Shown here in pieces: positions 60,454 through 64,000 of a stretch of 64,000 bases of DNA. A model generated the notes under the pieces. That model saw nothing but the letters and a program-made list of their open reading frames with translations, searched no databases and was not told the DNA's origin. Positions within the stretch are counted from its first letter, which is position 1; each line of letters opens with the position of its first letter. Origin of the DNA: Pedinophyceae sp. YPF-701 (lineage: Eukaryota > Chlorophyta > Pedinophyceae); contig CAJZHL010000003.1 of NCBI GenBank assembly GCA_916048055.1, positions 558,001-622,000 on the forward strand, read 5' to 3'. Position numbers and translations under genes: made by a program.

Positions 60454-62199
60454 TCAGAAGATGCCCAGGGCGGTGAACGCGGCGAAGACGAGGAAGAGGC
60501 TGCCGCCGATGATGCCGACCTGCTTCTCGCTGATGTGGCGCGAGATGAGCGCGCCGCCGACGACCGCGATGACCGTCGCGACGAAGTGCCCCAGGATCGC
60601 GCCGAGCGTCACGCCGACGGGGTTCTGCGCCGCGCCGAGCGCGACCGTCGCGAGCATCGACCGGTCGCCCCACTCGGCAACGAAGATGAGGCTGGCCACG
60701 TCCCAAAAGGCCCCCAGGGGGGTCTTGGCCTTGGCCTTGCCGCGCTTCCCGAGCTCCTCCTGCGCGTCCTCGTACTCGCCCTGGTCGTCGTCCTCCGCGG
60801 CCAGCGCCCCTGCAGAAACAACCGGGAGTGTGAAGGAAATGTTGATCATGATTCGACGAGTGCGGTTGCACGCAACCCGCCTGGCAGTGCCACGGCGTGC
60901 GTGCAGTCTCGCGTGCGGCGGAATGGACAGGGCGTCGGTGAAGTGCCACGTCCGCGCGAGCAACCATTCGGGGCTGTTTGCTGCAACTCGAGGAATCCCG
61001 ACTGTCCGTACCTCGCAGCGTCTTGAACCCGAACCACACCAGCAGCGCGACCGAGAGCCATTCTCCGATCGGCGCGGACGTGCGCAGCGCGTCGGGAACG
61101 TTCCGGAAGGCCGCGCCGATGACGACGCTGATCACCGTCATCAGGGACAGGGACGCCATGGTGCCCGCGAGGGTCAGCGCGCGCCCGAGGTCCATCGCGA
61201 GCAGAGCTGCACGAACGGTGAACGCGCGTGAGGGGTTCGAAGCGCGCTCGCGGAGCGGGGGGGCGCGACCGCGGAGTGCAGAGCACAGAGCAAAGAGGGC
61301 GCCCCACGCGGAATCCTCGCGGAACATTGCCTGTTGAATGAAGGAGATGGTAACGAGGACGATGTTCGTTGTGTGAGGGGGGCGACAGGTTTCGCGAGGC
61401 CGGGAACGCGGCGCTTTCGCCGTGGAGGTGCTGAGCGCCGCTCTTTGGTTCACGCGTGCCCTGCGCGTCCCTCGCGGCGTGAAGTCTGCGCGGGCGGCGC
61501 GTGGAGAACGCACCGGCGATGAAGAACGTCTTGTCGCCGATCTCCGAGAACAGAATGAGCCCTAAGGCCGCAGTGAAGCCTGATCGCCCCAGCACGTCCC
61601 GCAGCACCGCCATGGATCCTCCGCTGACTACGTACGCCGCCGCGCCCGCCGCGGCCAGAAGGAACACCCCTCCCATCGCCATCCACGACATAGCATCCCT
61701 GCACGCGCATTCCGGCAGCCGTCGCGGCGTCAGCGGGCGCTGCGCGCCTACAGCAGAGGTGGGCCTGGGGGCCGCGTTCCTCCTTCGCTGCGACTCCGCA
61801 ACGGCGCTTCGATGCCCCCGGTGCAAGATATCATCTCATGTGATCGTATTCTTCGTGAACTAGGCCCCTGAACGCGACGCTCGCGCGGCGCAGCCGGCCC
61901 CGGGCCATCTAGGCTGCGCAGGGATCGGGGTGCAATTGTGGCGCAGCGGGGCCGCACCTCTTCTTCTGGTCTGCGTCGTCGTCGTCGTCCGCGCGCTCTG
62001 CCATGACTGACGACCCGCGCGCCGTGACTACGCGCCGCGACGCGGCCTGCTGCTCCGAACATAGCGGTGATCGACCCCCCACGCGGCATCGAGCTGCTGG
62101 GGCGCTCAGGGGCCGGGCAACGGCGGCCTGAGGAGCTGCAGCGACGCGCTGCAGGGGACGGTGGAGCGCCCCGCAGGCATGCGGGGCGTGCGCGAGCAT
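60454..62199 (-). CDS. Plastid GDT1/PAM71-like cation transporter (UPF0016)
   Basis: Complement of 61958-62199, 61514-61698, 61012-61206 and 60454-60809, 325 aa. Exon 1 encodes a clear plastid presequence (MLAHAPHACGALHRPLQRVA, then Ala/Arg/Ser-rich) ending in an acidic stretch. Each half of the transporter carries the family motif E-x-G-D-K/R-T/S: LILFSEIGDKTFFIA and LIFVAEWGDRSMLATVALGA. Membrane helices include TLAGTMASLSLMTVISVVIG and VIAVVGGALISRH. Joins in phases 2, 1 and 1 restore FFIAALLAMDLGRALT and TLRGALAAEDDD. Plastid members move manganese and calcium, which photosystem II requires. The loop between the halves is acidic (AEDDDQGEYEDAQEELGKRG). Confidence 0.92.
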
Positions 62200-62947
62200 T
62201 CTGTCCCTTGCCACCACAACTCGCGCTCACGGAGCTGTCTCGCTACACCCAGGCCGAATATTAGGACGCAGGGCCGGCTGAGATGCAGTTCTGTCGGCCG
62301 CGCGCGCTCCGGCGACCGTTCCAACCGCGGCGCGCTGCGGCCCGCGGCCTCACTCAGCAGGCACGGGGGTGTGCCGAGAGGCGACATGGGGGCTCGAGAC
62401 GATGTGCGGGCGGCACTGTGGGCTCCTCGTGGTGCAGATACGTGGCTTGGAGGATCGTTGCGACGCCCGCGTCTCGCCCTGGGCGGGTGGGAACAGCGCA
62501 TTGAGAGCGCGGTGTAGGGGGGGGCAGAATGGTTTGTTGGTGTCCGCACGGTCGCGTCGTGGCGATGCGGGCCACAACGAGGCCGACGTTGTGGCGCTTG
62601 ATCGCCCGGGCGGCGACGTCGAAGTGCGAGAGAGCGCCCGGCGCCGTGGCAAGGCAGCAGCTCACAAGCTCGCAGCGGCCCGGAAACAGCCCAATTGCGA
62701 CGTGCAAAGTGCTCAGGTCACGCATCACCTCAGGATCTCGCGAGGCAAGGTGTATGGCTTCGGCAACAGGTGCCCACGCGCGTCCCCAGACCGCAACGTC
62801 ACACAGCTCATCTCCCCGCGCAGCGCCTGGCCAGACCCTCACCTGCGACGAGCCCGCCCTGTGTGAATTCATGCAACACCGAATTCCGCGCAAGCCGGAC
62901 CCATTCCCACTTCATGCACCCCCCTCCCCGCAACCTCAGGCCGTCAG
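62200..62947. other. Divergent promoter region with possible RsmI 5' exon
   Basis: 748 bp. On the plus strand a frame from ATG 62529 is Arg/Ala/Ser/Thr-rich with few acids (MVCWCPHGRVVAMRATTRPT etc.), like a transit peptide. Several donors could join it in phase to RsmI (for example ACAG|GTGCCC near 62770, or GCAAG|GTGTAT near 62750). I cannot decide among them. No other gene is seen. Confidence 0.35.
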
Positions 62948-64000
62948 AGCGGCTCGCTCGACGTTGGCGCCTCGGTCGATGACTTCCCCGCCGAGAGCGA
63001 GAGCTTGCTCGGACGGCTGCACGAGAGCGCCTCCGCTGCAGCGGCCGCGGACGAGGACGCCGGCGGCTCGCAAGACAGCGCCGGTGCTGTCGCGGATGAC
63101 ATTGGCATCATGCTACACCCCGTCCCGCTCGACCCGGGCCTGTACCTCGTCGCCACGCCCATCGGCAACATGGAAGACATCACCCTCCGCGCCCTCAAGG
63201 TCCGCGCCCCGCGATCCTCCCGAGAGAGCCCCCCCCCACACTTGTGTTGCGTTTTGCCCACACTCCCCCCTGCCTGACACGCCTCGCACGCCCCGCCGCG
63301 CCCGCAGACGCTCGCGGCGGCAGACATCGTGCTCTGCGAGGACACGCGCACGACGCGGGTCCTGCTGGGCAGATATGGCATTCGCGCCGAGCGCCTCTTG
63401 AGCTATCACGAGCACAACCGCGCCCAGCGTGGAGACCAGGTCCTCCGCGAGCTGCGCGCCGGCAGATCCGTCGCGCTCGTCAGCGACGCCGGCACGCCGG
63501 GCGTGAGCGACCCGGGCGCCGACCTTGCGGCATCGGCGGCGGGCGCCGGGGTGCCTGTGGTGCCTGTGCCCGGGGCGTGCGCGGCGGTGTCCGCGCTCGT
63601 GGCGTCGGGCCTCCCCACGGACGAGTTCACGTTCGTCGGGTTTCTGCCGAAGAAGGCGGGCCAGCGCGCGAGCCGGTTGCGGGATCTGCGGGCCTACGGG
63701 GGGACTCTCGTGTTCTACGTCTCCCCGCACAACGCGGCCGCGGTGCTCGAGGACGCGGCGAGGGAGCTCGGCGAGGCACGGAGGTGCTGCCTGGCGCGCG
63801 AACTCACCAAGGCAAGCATACACCCCCCGATGACTGACAAGTGACGTTTGACTCCCCCCCGCGCGTGCGCGCGCCGGCCTGCGCGTCGCGAGCCCGTCGG
63901 TGATCGTCCGAGGCGTGTCCGGGTGCGAGGTTCGCAGAAATTCGAGGAGCACGTTCGCGGGAGCCTCGGTGCGCTCGCCGCGCGCATTGCGGCGGACCCA
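62948..64000 (+). CDS. rsmI: RsmI-type 16S rRNA (cytidine-1402-2'-O)-methyltransferase, partial
   Basis: SAM-dependent methyltransferase that modifies the decoding centre of small-subunit rRNA; in this eukaryote presumably of plastid (or mitochondrial) ribosomes. Visible exons are 62948-63199, 63308-63811 and 63938-64000, the last running off the window. Motifs: GLYLVATPIGNMEDITLRAL, TLAAADIVLCEDTRTTRVLL, LSYHEHN, SVALVSDAGTPGVSDPGADL, VPVPGACAAVSALVASGLPT, FVGFLPKK and CLARELTK joined to KFEEHVRGSLGAL. The second intron has a GC donor (CAAG|GCAAGC), the first GTCCGC. The N-terminal ~50 residues before the fold are acidic. The true start lies upstream and is unresolved. Confidence 0.88.

Overview
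This window reads as nuclear DNA of a GC-rich, compact, photosynthetic eukaryote, most likely a green-lineage microalga. Genes are split by short spliceosomal introns (about 70-320 bp; I placed 61), lie on both strands and have individual eukaryotic promoters. There are no operons, ribosome binding sites, rRNA genes or mobile elements that I can see. Green-lineage indicators are a plant-type TOM20, a plastid-style MurE, a GDT1/PAM71-type transporter with a transit-peptide exon, and a SlyD-like FKBP with a presequence-like N-terminus. A giant coiled-coil protein with an axonemal dynein light-chain (p28-like) motif suggests a ciliated organism or one that recently was. I cannot name the species.

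Layout: MurE (310-3296,+); PP2C phosphatase (3763-5427,+); p24/TMED cargo receptor (5842-6836,-); TEX30/KANL3-like alpha/beta protein (7413-8961,+); class III alcohol dehydrogenase/GSNO reductase with an N-terminal extension (9436-11365,-); ALKBH6 (11861-12827,+); a ~3,200-residue axonemal-type coiled-coil gene (13140-23338,-); NRDE2 (24291-28808,+); ABHD13/17-like hydrolase (29264-30282,-); a small hypothetical (31076-31444,-); ABCB half-transporter (32039-35127,+); a short Nopp140-like protein (35560-36724,+); RPA3 (37045-37907,-); an unrecognised 486-aa protein (38277-40155,-); a glyoxalase/VOC protein (40900-42635,+); a SulP/BicA-type anion transporter (43372-46243,+); a G-patch/zinc-finger protein (46562-48236,-); TOM20 (48671-49741,-); FKBP (50304-51546,-); a codanin-1-like protein (51971-56341,+); an unrecognised 622-aa protein (56527-58884,-); UFC1 (59415-60207,+); a plastid GDT1-like transporter (60454-62199,-); and RsmI, running off the right edge (about 62948-64000,+).

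The neighbours do not form a pathway. Themes are plastid biology (MurE, GDT1, RsmI, FKBP), nuclear RNA/DNA maintenance (NRDE2, Nopp140-like, RPA3, ALKBH6, codanin-1-like, G-patch), trafficking and import (p24, TOM20, ABC, SulP) and ubiquitin-like modification (UFC1). Most neighbours are convergent or divergent with only 150-750 bp between coding regions, so many spacers must serve as shared promoters or abutting 3' ends.

Gene models were spliced by hand, by matching reading-frame phase across GT-AG (and four GC-AG) introns and by continuity of family motifs. Phase agrees at every listed junction, but no transcript evidence was available. Many first exons, especially those for transit peptides, may be incomplete.
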